A stretch of DNA of 64,000 nucleotides from contig JAWNGF010000001.1 in the NCBI GenBank assembly GCA_037039685.1, positions 4,340,001 through 4,404,000 of the forward strand, in the 5' to 3' direction. This document shows, piece by piece, positions 23,257 to 34,327 of this stretch (positions are counted from its first letter, which is position 1; each line of letters opens with the position of its first letter). The notes under the pieces are model-generated. The model was given only the letters and a program-made list of their open reading frames with translations. It did no database searches and was not told the DNA's origin. The position numbers were made by a program, and so were the translations under genes. The DNA is from Ceratobasidium sp. AG-K. Taxonomy: Eukaryota; Basidiomycota; Agaricomycetes; Cantharellales; Ceratobasidiaceae.

Positions 23257-24337
23257 ATGAATGTTCCTGAATACGAGAGCCATGCTACCACTCGTATCGA
23301 CACAGGTCTTCTTGCTAGTGGGTCTGAAACCATATGTAGGCCTGTTTATCCATCCGTGTCGGCGGATGTCAAACGCTAAGATTCATTTGTAGCATGCCAC
23401 TACTTGGAGAGCTCAAGCCTATTGGCGGGCAACTCGGAGTACGCGAAGTATTTTGGGGATGGACGCGCTATTCATCAACGCAGGTCTGAGCAAACTACTT
23501 ACGGTCTCAACCAATGCTCTCCCATCCATTTTTCCAATCATCCAATGGGCTCATATGGATTCAATAGCATACACACCCCTATCACGGACCAGTATTATTA
23601 TCTGGGATACGGGAACAGATTGGACTCTCAAGGTCCGCTCCGTTAAAATCCACGTGACACTACGAAGGGCTTTATACAATACTTGTGTTTACAAATTCCC
23701 TGACACCTGTGTGGATAATGTTACTCCATTCAACACTCTCCCAGAGGCTCTACGTGCAAGGGTCGGTGACCAGGCCCAGGAATTCAATTCGAATGAACAG
23801 CCTACCTCGTATACAAAACTAACTGAAGACCGCACATCCTCGGGTTCGTCGCATGCACAACCGTCAGCCGAATCGGAGGGCGTTCACCACGTGGCTACAA
23901 TCCTGACTCTGCTTGGGTCTGATGGTGGCGATGGCGCTACTCCGACCAGAGAAGCAGATCGATGATTGTGTGAGGGTTTTTAAACTCGAGAAACAGTATG
24001 CCCTGTCTGGCTCTAGCGATTATATCTGCGACTTGCGTGGTTGTGGAAAGGCGTCCCGGAGGCCGAGCGCTTTCAAGGTGGGCGTCGATCATATGCGCCG
24101 GATCTGTGGTAGTTCTAAACTCTCTTTCAACTAGACTCACCTGCGTAGTCATTTTAAGCTGAAGCGTGCGTAAAACATACGCGCAGATGCCGAGTCGTAA
24201 CTAACGACGTCCACATAGTGTTCATGTGCACAGTATGTTTGCAGCGGTTTGCGACCAAACACAACTTGACCAGGCACCAGAAGAACAAAGGTTTGCGAGG
24301 TCGCTATGGTCTGTGGTCTACCATGCTTCTATTATGA
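23257..24337 (+). CDS. C2H2 zinc-finger protein, probable transcription factor
   Basis: Two adjacent C-terminal zinc fingers define the gene. Finger 1 is YICDLRGCGKASRRPSAFK joined across an intron to THLRSHFKLK (C-x4-C-x12-H-x3-H). Finger 2, after a second intron, is FMCTVCLQRFATKHNLTRH followed by QKNKG; the expected last His is replaced by Lys. The protein ends at 24335-24337. The proposed N-terminus from ATG 23257 (MNVPEYESHATT) joins an exon rich in Tyr, Ser and Asn (QCSPIHFSNHPMGSYG, DQYYYLGYGN) and then a Ser-rich exon (TEDRTSSGSSHAQPSAESE). Upstream junctions are provisional; the finger exons are firm because frame is kept across consensus GT-AG sites. The arrangement of a low-complexity activation-like N-terminus and terminal fingers fits a fungal DNA-binding regulator. 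No close family was recognised. Confidence 0.65.
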
Positions 24338-25111
24338 GTCGGAGGGACTAACGGGGGTTCAACTTACAGTAATAATCAAGCCTTGGTGGTTGCGTTGTAG
24401 AAGATGTACCATGTATCGTTCAAGTGTGTATTGTTGAATCACTTTGTGGAGATTTGTTATCGCAGAAATATGAGTAAATTAATGGGTTGCGACTGATGCG
24501 ATGGCTAGACATCAAGTGACTGTGGTGCAGTAATCTATTGGGGTTGGCCTGAGCGAGTCCCTGAAGATGGTATGTGAAATGTTGGAGCGCGGGAAAGACG
24601 GGTAAGACGTGTTTGCTAAGACAGTCACGCGTAATAGGTGAGGTTGGGAATGCCATAACAAATTAAGCATGCTTGGCGGCATGCAAAGGTCCATGAGGTC
24701 ATCGCTAGGTCGACTGGGTGATCCTCAGAACCCGTGCCTGTCGGACGAGAAACCTGAATTCCCCAGCGCACGCCTCTTGTATGGTCATGTTTGTCGCCTC
24801 TGTCGAGAGAGCTCTGCGAGGGCGCTTGCTGAGGATGCTGACCGATTGAAGGGATCAACGCGTCCCAGGCTGGATACGTGATCATACGTTGGGTGAGCGG
24901 CACAGCACACACCACAACCAGGCAGAAACATAGGATGAAGCAGATGATTATAATTTTGTAAATTTTACCGCCGAGCAAACAGAGCCCAACATCCTATCGC
25001 CACCACCCGAACACCACCGTCGACCCGAGCCGACGCCAGGACCGGCCAGTTGAGGCTCGTATTGGGTATTTGCCGCTTTGTTTTGGCTTGTGTCTCTTGT
25101 GGGAGATCATC
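24338..25111. other. Intergenic, nothing recognised
   Basis: These 774 bases lie between the zinc-finger gene and the Pro/Tyr-repeat gene. A minus-strand frame at 24625-24978 has a hydrophobic start resembling a signal peptide but no ATG ahead of it. The final 100 bases form the promoter of the downstream gene. Confidence 0.4.
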
Positions 25112-28058
25112 ATGGCTCGCGCACTGCGTTCGTCTGGCGCGTCTGGAACATCTGCGACAACGTCTCCTCCACCCAACGACACCCGCACACGCGCCCTGAA
25201 ACGCAAACGCACCGGCGAAGACGACCAGAGCTCGAAACAGTCACTCCGGCGCGAAGACACAGACTCGGCCAGTCCCCTCACCGACCTTGCCCCCTCTCCT
25301 GCCGTCAAGGACGAGACAGACGACAACGGCGATGGCCTCAACGGCAACGAGCATGCAGCTGCCGAAAAGGATCTCTCTCCTGTTGCGCGGTCCCCCACCC
25401 CCGGCATGTTTGTTGACGGATGCGACCAACCTCCGTCTGCGACAGATGCCCACAAGCTGTTGACCGTGCTTGAGATGTGAGCCGCACAAAGCTATTTAGG
25501 CATTTGCTGACATCTATTATAGGTTTGACACTCAGAGCCTGCTTACGCGCCACGTCCCGCCCGCCAACACCACACTCCGGGCCATGCTCAAAAACCCAAC
25601 ACACTCGATTCGCTCACTCCGGGTATGTCGGCTTGGCCTTGAGCAACTCTGTCTAATTGTTTGTAGACCGCCATTACCTCTCTACTGCCCACCCTACCCC
25701 ACTCTCGTGCGCGTCTCTCGCTAGAACAAACGGCCCAACGCAGCTTTTGCGAACTCGCCCTCGGTCTACTCGACGAAGTTGCTCAAAAACAGCCCCTATC
25801 CAAGGAACGCGTTTCTGTCTTTCAGGTCTCTGCCGGTGAGTCCATTATTGTTTGTTTGTTCCAGCGCTCACACTCGGATAGAACACAAGTCCAACAAATC
25901 CGATGACCCCAAACCCACTCGATACGCCCTTCAACAGACCATATATGGCACCGACTACTATACTAATCTTGGCGCGGACTCGCTTACACCCGAAAAGGCA
26001 GCTTTGTTAGCAACAGGTAGGCCGAATGCTTGCGTTGCCTTCATTGTCTAACATTCCTCTAGGCCAAGCATCCCTCACGGCAATCATCCCAGCTGTTCCC
26101 ATCCCAGCTTCGGCCATGAACACACTCGGCGTCTACTCCCGCAAACCCATCAACTACTATTCCCCTTGGCTCAGCCATGATAACAATCACCCTGCTATGC
26201 TCGATCTTTCGTACGGCCCCCGATGCAGCTTTGCCCCAACATACGAAAGCTCCGGATCCCCATTTACTCGCTCCGAGGTTGATTCTATCGTTGCCCGACG
26301 AATGCGAAAATCCAAGTTCTATGGCCCTCCACCCCCGCTCCCACCCCCGCTCCCTGTCGATGCGGAAATGACAGACGCCCCCAAGGCCAAAAAGGAAGAG
26401 TCTACTTTGCATCCTGACCTAGTGCCCGCGCTAGATCCAAGTCTGAGTTCGACGTCCCCTTCGGCCTCTCCTTCTACACCCAAGATTGCGTCAACACTTG
26501 ATCCGAGTCTAGACCCTGAACTATGCGACGCACTTGATACTGCGTTCCAGGAACTCGCACTCGAGGATTCTGTGCGCGGTTTGTTGCAGTCCAACGCACG
26601 CGCCATGACTCGTCTGGTTGATCTACAAAATGAGCGATTTCAAAAGTGGGATCTGCGCAAGCCGAATCCAGAGATATTGGATGTCAAGGAGGGAGAGGAA
26701 CTTGAATTGGGTAAGTCGAGTCAATTGCTCGCTGTCTAGTGAGACTGACCTTTTCGTAGCTCGCTGTATCGAAAAGACGCTGGGAATGCTGACTGCCCTC
26801 CGACCACGCACCATCTTGTCTTCTGTTTCGCCCGAGTCTTCTGCCACTTCGCTTATTCCTCCGGCCTCGGTTCTTCGGGCGCTGCATCGTACGCTTCCGA
26901 CCGAACCATCGCCTGGGTACCGGGGTACACTCGACCCACGGCGAGAAATGTCGCTTCGGGACGATACAACGATCAAGATGGCCAACATACCTGCCCCGGC
27001 GCCCGCCCCAGTGCCTGTTCCCACTCCGGTTGCGGCGGGGAACTCCGAGACCGGGTGTTCCAGCCACTCCTATCGCGACCGGCGCGCGTCCTGCGTATCC
27101 TACTCCGGCAGGATCAGCGTATTACGGTCAACAAACGTATCCCCAAGCTGGACAGTACCCTCAACAGGGTGCTTATCCTCAAGGGCAGTATGCAGGGTAC
27201 CAGCAACCGCAGCAGGGGCAGTATCCAGTACAGTACCCAGCGGGCGCGGCAGGTACTCAACCTGTGCAGCAGTACCCCCAAACGCCGGCTGCCGGACAGC
27301 AGTATCCGTATGGATACACCTACCCCGGTGGGCAGTATCCTACTCCGGCTCCTGGGGCGTACACTCCTGCTACCCCCGGTCAGCCGGGAACGTATCCCGT
27401 TCCTACCCCCGGACAACCTACAGTGTATAACCCACAGGTACAGCCGACAGCGTACCCACAAGCGCAGGGAACCGCGTACCCGACACCAGCACAAGGCGCT
27501 GCGTATCCTGTACCTACTCCCACCGCCGGTACGCCTCGTGTGATTACCAACATGGCCAAGACCACGGCGGCTCCGCAGGGTGTTTGGTCTCCTGGGCAGG
27601 GGTATACGCCTACGACCGCAACCGCGACTCCGACGACTGGGTATAACCCTGCTGTTGTTGCGCAGGGGCAGTATCCGGCTGTGGGTGCGCAGAGTCAGTA
27701 CCCAGCTGCTGGGCAGACACAGTATCCGACTACAGTGGGCACACCAACGCAGTATCCGACTACGGTTGGACAAACGCAATATCCTACCACAGCTACGACG
27801 GGATACAATTACCCTCCAGGTGTCGCCGGGGCCTACACTCCCACTGCAGCGGGGTACACACCCTCTCCGACCGCCGCGTACGCGCCTACGCCCGTCAAAC
27901 CCGGTCCACTCGCGCGTGGTGCGATTCCTCCCCACGTTCGCTCGACGCCTGGTACGCCCGCAAGCCCCTCATCTTTCTTGCCCGCACAGGGTGCGTACCC
28001 GAGCCCAACACCGTGGAATGGAGGACAGGCACCGAGTACACCTCGACCTGCCGCTTAG
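25112..28058 (+). CDS. Large protein with C-terminal Pro/Tyr/Gln repeat domain, function unknown
   Basis: Starts MARALRSSGASGTSATT, with a basic NLS-like patch (RALKRKRTGE) and an acidic Ser/Pro stretch. A globular N-terminal half follows: MFDTQSLLTRHVPPANTTL, HSIRSLRTAITSLL, LEQTAQRSFCELALGLLDEV, YALQQTIYGTDYYTNLG. A central block has VYSRKPINYYSPWL and MLDLSYGPRCSFAPTYES, then SEVDSIVARRMRKSKF, a PPPPLPPPLP run and helical segments (ALDTAFQELALEDSVRGLL, ARCIEKTLGMLTALRPRTIL). The last exon encodes about 340 residues dominated by repeats of the type GQYP, YPTP, TPGQP and QYPTT, with tyrosine every 5-8 residues. This is prion-like, similar in composition to RNA- or transcription-associated low-complexity domains. 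I do not recognise the N-terminal family; a chromatin-associated role is only a guess from the NLS. Introns are short; the last donor is near 26711. Confidence 0.75.
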
Positions 28059-28229
28059 CATGTAGTGTGTTTCTATACTTGTTTGAGATGGAGGCTTTTT
28101 TCGATTTTGGTTCGAGTTCGAGATTGTGCATGTCATCTTTTTTTCTTTCTTTATACGCGCGTGATTATAAGAGTTTTGTAATAATCGATATATGCGCTAG
28201 AATATAGTTGGCTGCAGCAAGTGTCGTTA

Positions 28230-28315
28230 GATCCGAATTGTAATTGTGGATCTGGAGAGGTGTGATTGTGAGATCTGGAGAAGTGTAATTTTGGATCTCG
28301 CGAGCTGTAATGCGG
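28230..28315. repeat. Four-copy imperfect 19-23-base tandem repeat
   Basis: Units begin at 28230, 28249, 28272 and 28294. Each starts with GATC and ends with a TGTAAT or TGTGAT element (for example GATCTGGAGAAGTGTAATTT). The array lies in the 349-base gap between the Pro/Tyr-repeat gene and FPG, 93 bases before the FPG start. Confidence 0.75.
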
Positions 28316-28407
28316 GCCTTAGCGGGACCCTTCCTGACATCAGAGATCGAGGACCAGGAGACGCGTCGATCGGTTGTTCTGACCACCACCGCGCCACCAC
28401 AGCCGAA

Positions 28408-30141
28408 ATGCCTGAACTTCCTGGTAAGACCGCGTCCCCTCGACTCGTGGCGTGCCACCTGACTGGACTATGCGCGCGCAGAGGTCGAGAGAGCTGCAAA
28501 GCTGATGTGCCACGTCGCGGTTGGGCGAACGATCACAAAAGTTCAGACCTGGGAGGATACGATTGTGTATACTGACGGCGTTACGAGTAAAAGCTTTGTA
28601 TGTCTCTCTCTGTGGGTGTGGCCGGCGGTGCTCACCGGGTCTTTAGAGTAAGGAGATTATTGGTCGCACGGTGACTGGTGTAGGGCGCTATGGTAAACTG
28701 TTTTATCTCGAGTTGGATGGAGAGGGCAAGATGCCTGTTTTCCACCTGGGCATGACTGGAATGATCCAGGTGAGCTCACATTGAGAAATACATTGCTACG
28801 GAGCTGATAGTCTGGTGGCTCAGGTCAAAGGCGAAGAGCCCACATGGTACCGTCGCCGAAACAAGGACATCTCAGCCAAAGTCTGGCCTCCAACTCGATT
28901 CCTCAAGGTGAGCTACTCGACTGGCTCTGTCGTGCAGACCTAACTCTACGACAGTTTATCATGCACTTTGGAGGCACTGACACCGAACCTGCCAACGAAC
29001 TTGCGTTTCTCGATGCTCGGCGACTAGCCCGAATTAGGCTTGTCCAATCACCGCGTACCGAGCCACCAATTTCTGAACTTGGGTTTGATCCTATTCTGTC
29101 CATGCCAGCGTTGGGCGAGTTCAAGACGTTGGTGCTCAAGCGGACGTGCCCTATCAAGGCACTGCTGTTGGACCAGAGTTTCAGCGCGGGTGTCGGGAAC
29201 TGGGTGGCTGGTGTGTGTGGCCGTGCTTGATTGGGGCTCGCGGCTAATGAGTAGTAGACGAGGTTTTGTACCAAGCGAGGGTTCATCCCGAGCAGCGGGC
29301 AAATACCTTGACGGAAAACCAGCTCAAGGTGTTGCATGAACAGACCAAAGGGGTTTGCGAAACTGCCGTCGCCGTCAACGCCGACTCGACGCAGTTTCCC
29401 GCGCATTGGCTATTCAACTATCGATGGGTGCGTCGTTTGGTTGTTGGTACACTTGACTCTAACCCTCGACATTGTAGGGCAAAGGCCAGAAGAATAGGCC
29501 CGATATGACGCTGGTGGGTTAAAATCGTATTCATAGTCGCTTGCGTCTGACATAGTACTCGCCCAGCCTGACGGTCAAATTGCCAGTATCGAGTGGCTTA
29601 CTGTCGGTGGACGCACTTCGGCCGTCGTAGAGCAGTTACAGATAATGCCAGACGGAGGACGTGACCGAAAGAAAAAGGTACGTTTATGTAGCCGAACTTG
29701 TTACAAACCCAAAACTCAGTCGCTTAGGGCGTGTATGTAGAGCAATCCGATGATGAAGACAGTGACGAGGACGAGGACGACGACGAAGAGCTCGAGCCCG
29801 GCCCTTCCAAACCCATCCCGGCCAAGGCTGGGAAACGCAAGGCTAGCGGAGATGCCGGGAAAGCGGATGATGCACTTGCTGAGGATGGTGGCTCGTCGGA
29901 TCTGACTCCGGCGGAGGGGGAGCCTGGACCTTCGAGTGCTAAACGGGCCAAGAAGGTGGTAGAAACGAGCACTGTGCGAAGGAGCGCGGTAAGCACGGCG
30001 TACTTGACTAATGTGACTAATGTGCTAAAGTCACTGTAGCGTACTACTACCCAGGGTACGACGGTAACCACAAGCACAACGGCAGTGGCTACCGCAAAGA
30101 AAGCCACTGGCCGAGGAAAAAAGGCAGTGGCTAAGAAGTAG
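28408..30141 (+). CDS. FPG: Formamidopyrimidine-DNA glycosylase (Fpg/MutM family)
   Basis: The gene begins MPELP, an intron, then EVERAAK, so mature Pro2 and Glu3 (the catalytic Schiff-base and acid residues) are present. It continues with GRYGKLFYLELDG (conserved Lys), [58 protein letters not shown] (helix-two-turn-helix with conserved Asn) and HWLFNYRWGK. The C-terminal zinc finger of bacterial enzymes is absent, as in plant and fungal homologues; instead there is DGQIASIEWLTVGGRTSAVV. A 180-residue tail follows, first acidic (DEDSDEDEDDDEELE) then Lys/Ala/Thr-rich (AKKATGRGKKAVAKK). The enzyme excises oxidised purines such as formamidopyrimidines and nicks the abasic site by beta/delta elimination. 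The basic end suggests nuclear targeting or DNA tethering. Confidence 0.93.
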
Positions 30142-30890
30142 AATACCTATTAAACTCTATTTTTCCTCTATGCGCATATATTAAGCCTAATCCCCTATGT
30201 GTTATAGCCCTTGTCTTTTTCAGATTGTACAAACACACGGTATACAATTACTTTTCGCAGATATGGTATTATTCGGCTGTCAGAGGCACTGCTCGTATCG
30301 AGTCATTCTCGGAAGCTAGCTGGGCCCATTGACTACAATAACAAAGGCAAGGCCTAGGGGCGGCAATCAGGCACCTCGGACGTTCACCCCGGCTTGGGAG
30401 TCATTTAGCCACAGACACGTCTTGGTATGGTCAAAGGCTGGTAGCTGTAAGGCCAATTGTAGACGACCGAAGACGTTTCACTCGTCAATTGGACAGCATT
30501 TGCCCCCCTCCAGCGCTAGTGCACCGGCCATGTACGGTTGGTGTATCAGTCACTAGCAAATATGTTTAGACATTTAGACATACGTCATAGGCGGGAGCTG
30601 CTCACCGCGAAACACAAAGCACTACCGGCTCCGAAAATTCATGGCCACCACGATCCGTCCTCGGATGCCATAGGAGCTCCTCATCTCGTCTGCGATGAAT
30701 CGCAGCTGTTTCAGGTTTGCCACAGGAGTCCCGACCCCACTCGGCCGGAGTCAAATTTAGCTTCACCAGAAATACATTAATATAACAAACCGACTAAGCT
30801 ACCTTACAATTCGGGGTACAAGGAAACGTACACAATGGCATCAGAAAAATACTTTGGATACTCGACAGCGATTCATCTCCACATTTTCAA
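30142..30890. other. Convergent intergenic gap, nothing recognised
   Basis: These 749 bases lie between the FPG and PHO85 stop codons. There are short random frames only; no tRNA boxes, repeats or coding similarity were found. Confidence 0.4.
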
Positions 30891-32203
30891 TCAACGGCCC
30901 TGGGCGTACTGCTGCGCATATTGGCCAGACGGAGTGTAGTATTGGTTTGGCGGGCCACTTGGTTGCATCTGTTGTTGCACCTGCTGCTGTTGGTACGCCA
31001 TTTGCTGTTGATGCTGCTGTTGCTGGCGCGCATCGGCCATTTGGGTCGTGAAAGCATGCTCGGCGGCTTGCTGGGGGTACGCGTACTGGGGCTGGTTGTA
31101 AATGGGGGCTGAGGGTGTAGTAAAGTACGGATGCATGAGGGCTTCCTGAGCGGTGATTCGCTTGGTAGGGTCAAACTGAAGGAGGCGCTCGAGCAGATCA
31201 ATTGCTAGAAAATTGGGGTCAGAACCTAATATAGACAATGTATGCGTTCATGCTTACCCTGAGGGCTCGCTTTGGGAACGACCTGTTGCCACGGAACCTT
31301 CGGATACCTCGGGTATTGCTTCAGTTGAATCTCAGGCTGTCCCACGGACAAATGAGTCAATGGGTATGCCAAATTAAGCAAGGCAGTGGCCAACTCACCG
31401 AGTCAGCAGCAATTTTCCGCAAGACCCGTTCATCGGGCGTTCCGATGATGCGCATGATGTTCAACAACTGATCCTGGTTGTCGCGCCCTCGGAAGAGGGG
31501 AACACCCGTAATCATTTCAGCGAAAATGCATCCACAGGACCAGACGTCAATCGAAGTGTTGTATGTGCGAGACCCGAGCAAGACGTCCGGAGCACGGTAC
31601 CAGAGTGTGACGACCTGGAAGAGCAGGGAATATCAATAAACGCCCTATTTCGAACGTGAGAGGCATTACCTCATTTGAGAACGTGTTAACGGGCACGCCA
31701 AACGCTCTCGCCAGACCAAAGTCACCGAGCTTGAGCTCGCCCTTGCGGTTGATGAGCAAGTTCTGAGGTTTCAAATCCCGGTGGAGCACACGATTGTCGT
31801 GGCAAAATGCGGTGCCCTTGAGCAGCTGGAACATGAAGCTGCGCACGGTGCCGGGGTCAAGCGCCCCGCGTTCTCCATGGGTATCCATGTACTTTTTCAG
31901 ATCTTGCTCGCAAAACTCAAAGATCAGCACAAGCTTGGTCTCGGTGTGGATGACATCGTGGAGGCGGACAATGTTGACGTGCTTGAGTTCCTTCATGAGC
32001 GAGATTTCACGGATCGCAGTCGAGGGAGTTCCCTCTTCCGCATCGAGGTGAATCTCCTTGAGGGCAACAATCTCATTGGTAGTGCGTGAGCGCCCCTGGG
32101 TACAAGTTAGCAGCATTTACGGCGAATGACTCGCTGGACTTGCCTTGAATACGGTGGCGTATGTTCCCTCTCCGAGTTTCTCGAGCTGGACGTAGTTGCT
32201 CAT
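30891..32203 (-). CDS. PHO85: Cyclin-dependent kinase Pho85 / Cdk5-like
   Basis: Starts [21 protein letters not shown] (Gly-rich loop), with catalytic Lys in VALKEI. The cyclin-binding helix is [15 protein letters not shown], exactly the PSTAIRE form used by Pho85. Further motifs: [17 protein letters not shown], catalytic loop [46 protein letters not shown] (activation loop with Ser where Cdk1 has a phosphorylated Thr), [14 protein letters not shown] and [18 protein letters not shown]. The kinase domain is the usual 300 residues, followed by an extra tail of about 70 residues rich in Gln, Tyr and Pro ([15 protein letters not shown]). Pho85 pairs with Pcl-type cyclins to regulate phosphate response, glycogen metabolism and cell-cycle entry. 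Four or five introns of about 50 bases. Confidence 0.95.
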
Positions 32204-32711
32204 GGCAGACAGAAGGATTGTGGATGTGGTGGGAAGTAAAGAGGGGCTGTGGGCCGACTGAGTTGAAAGAGGAGGTCGAGGCGATGAGCCCGATATCCCA
32301 ATTCGTAATCCAATTAAGCGCCAGAAGCAGTGCAAGGATCTTTGAATACAAATAACCCCAACCAACAAGCACAGCGCTCACAATGCGGTTTTATTTATGT
32401 CTGTCACTGGTACTATCCTAGTACAAATGTATACATGGGGATTATATGCGTGTAATCATTGGTGAGACCTTCATTGTAGCCCTCCGAACATCCGTTTCCA
32501 AGTGAAGGGAGCCGTCAGACTGGAGTCAGATTGATTGTTCCACCATTAGCCGTAAGTTGCCTAGATTATTCCCTGTGTCATGTATAGTCACCTCACATGT
32601 TGTGTGCGTGCGAGACCTGAAGGCTCTTTACCACAAGAACAAATGGCGAGCCCATCATCGCTATATGGACTTGTTGCTATTTCTTGACGTAGCACCATAT
32701 GCTTCCTTCTG

Positions 32712-32954
32712 TGCATGCGCGCTGGCATGGTTGCTTCTTAGTCACAAGTATAGCTCCAGACTCGCTAGCCATTCGTTACAGTTGTGCCGGCCCCATTTAC
32801 TGACTCATTGAGGTGAGACGATTGCGCTCCATTTCCAGGGCGCTTGCTTATGTCTAAACTTCGCACAAGTGAGCATCTACCTTATACGACACTTCCAATA
32901 AGCGCACGGTATTCTAGGTGTTGACGAGACGAGCCTGTTTGTCGCATACAAACA
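32712..32954. repeat. Dispersed repeat family, copy B
   Basis: Homologous to 21855-22135 in the same orientation. It shares CTCGCTAGCC, GGTGAGACG (32812), CCAGGGCGCTT (32835), GAGCATCTAC (32870), AAGCGCACGGT (32900) and the perfect hairpin block ending at 32954. Spacing of the first five blocks agrees with copy A within two bases; before the hairpin, copy B is about 36 bases shorter. Confidence 0.6.
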
Positions 32955-33043
32955 ACGACACGCCGCAGCAAGTAAAAAAATGGACTGATCCCATCCATGA
33001 GTATTACCACTCACTCACAAACGGCTCTTCATTTCCCTAGCAC

Positions 33044-33547
33044 ATGCACTTCACGGATGGGTTGATAGTCAACATATCACGTCGCACATTGGCGATCCAT
33101 TCATCCTTTCCGCCTAACCGCTACAGGTGCCCTCGCTCTGCCATTTCAAGAAGTGGATCCAGCGATTCCGGAGGAGCTAAAGCACCCAGCGCTTCGAGTG
33201 TATCCAGTAGCAAATTGAAGACCCGGGAACTCCCCACTCTAACCCACTCCAAGCACCTCTGGTCTATCCCTTCGTCCAGTGAGGGGACTCTTTGTGCCCT
33301 TCTGCGTTTCAGCACTCTCTGGGAGGAACTTTCTGGAGGCGACTCGTCAAAACGTGACTTCACTGTCAATATCGACAACGCTAGCCTTCCACCCTATGTG
33401 CATCCCAAAGCCGCGACTACATTCGTTACAATGAGCAACCATGGATATTCAAGTTGCACGCTCGGTCTTGTTGCATCATCTTGGAAAGCTCGAGCTCTCT
33501 TCATTTCTCTTGGATTGGGGTTTCCGTGGTCCGATTATTGGGGTTAA
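33044..33547 (+). CDS. Uncertain 167-codon reading frame
   Basis: ATG-initiated frame (MHFTDGLIVNISRR) with a Ser-rich middle (SAISRSGSSDSGGAKAPSAS), ending at a stop after FPWSDYWG. It has no recognised domain. The opposite strand at 33121-33378 also has a plausible frame, so coding strand is unclear. It may be a decayed gene or transposon fragment adjoining repeat copy B. Confidence 0.2.
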   Translation: MHFTDGLIVNISRRTLAIHSSFPPNRYRCPRSAISRSGSSDSGGAKAPSASSVSSSKLKTRELPTLTHSKHLWSIPSSSEGTLCALLRFSTLWEELSGGDSSKRDFTVNIDNASLPPYVHPKAATTFVTMSNHGYSSCTLGLVASSWKARALFISLGLGFPWSDYWG

Positions 33548-34327
33548 CGAGATCTTCTCTTGTGTCCGTTCCGTCACTGGGACACCCGACCGACCCTTGG
33601 CCATAAACACCGGTCGAGTTCATGCCAAAGTGGTTCGGATTTTTGGTGACTGGAGCCATGCCTGAACCTACTAAGTTATTTGCATGTCTATCGATATTTG
33701 ACGAGGGTGACTCCCCACACGTCTCCTCCCCAAAATTTCCGCACCTAGAGCCCTAATATTACAGTTGTTGAACAGAAAGTAAGTCTGCCAACCAAATGCT
33801 CAGTAGTCAAGCGTCTTGCGCCTTTTGGCGAGATTACCTTCGGCGAAACAGCGAGCATTGCTTGTCATTAGGTAAATCCACTAGGGGCACTCACACTTTT
33901 CTCGCCCTATCTTCTCACGAACTCCAGGATAACGACACCTAAAGGGGATAAAAAAGGCGCATTTGTTCAGGTTTACCACTTCCTGTACTGCTAGTCGTTT
34001 CGAATGTATCCTCTGGAGCAATCCAGGCAGGAGGAAACAGCCAGAGCGCAGGGTACATGCATTCGCCTATCAGTGCTTGCGAATGGCATTCAAACTAATG
34101 TATGCGAACGTCACCTTTTAACTTGAGTCTTCTTCACGTTTATCTTATTCTGTATTCATTTTTGTCTTGCCCGAGTTTCCAGTGCTTGTCAGGCATGCTA
34201 GTTTGTTCACGTAAGCACCTGAGGCTGGGTCAGGGTCCTATGCCGCACTGCCAAGCAGAGATCTCCTTCGCCGTCTTGGTTGTTTCGACGTCTTTCTCAT
34301 CCCCACCACCTCCTCTTCGTTTTCCAG

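Larger units (their letters stand above)
32204..34327. other. Second gene-poor interval (2.1 kb)
   Basis: Holds the second dispersed-repeat copy (32712-32954) and an uncertain 167-residue frame (33044-33547). Beyond about 33.7 kb nothing coding is seen. A pyrimidine-rich tract at about 34260-34325 is the likely promoter of the cupredoxin gene. Confidence 0.45.

Noticed and set aside
24625..24978. Minus-strand frame with a signal-peptide-like hydrophobic start and several cysteines
   Set aside because: No ATG lies upstream in frame before a stop and no splice arrangement supplied one; no family resemblance.
27114..27935. 273-codon open frame antisense to the Pro/Tyr-repeat exon
   Set aside because: Arg/Leu/Ser repeats are the direct shadow of the sense YP/TP repeats; periodic codons keep the opposite strand open by chance.
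25112..28058. Assignment of the Pro/Tyr-repeat gene to an RSC or SWI/SNF subunit
   Set aside because: Only general features (NLS, Pro runs) point that way; no diagnostic motif could be named, so it is left unassigned.
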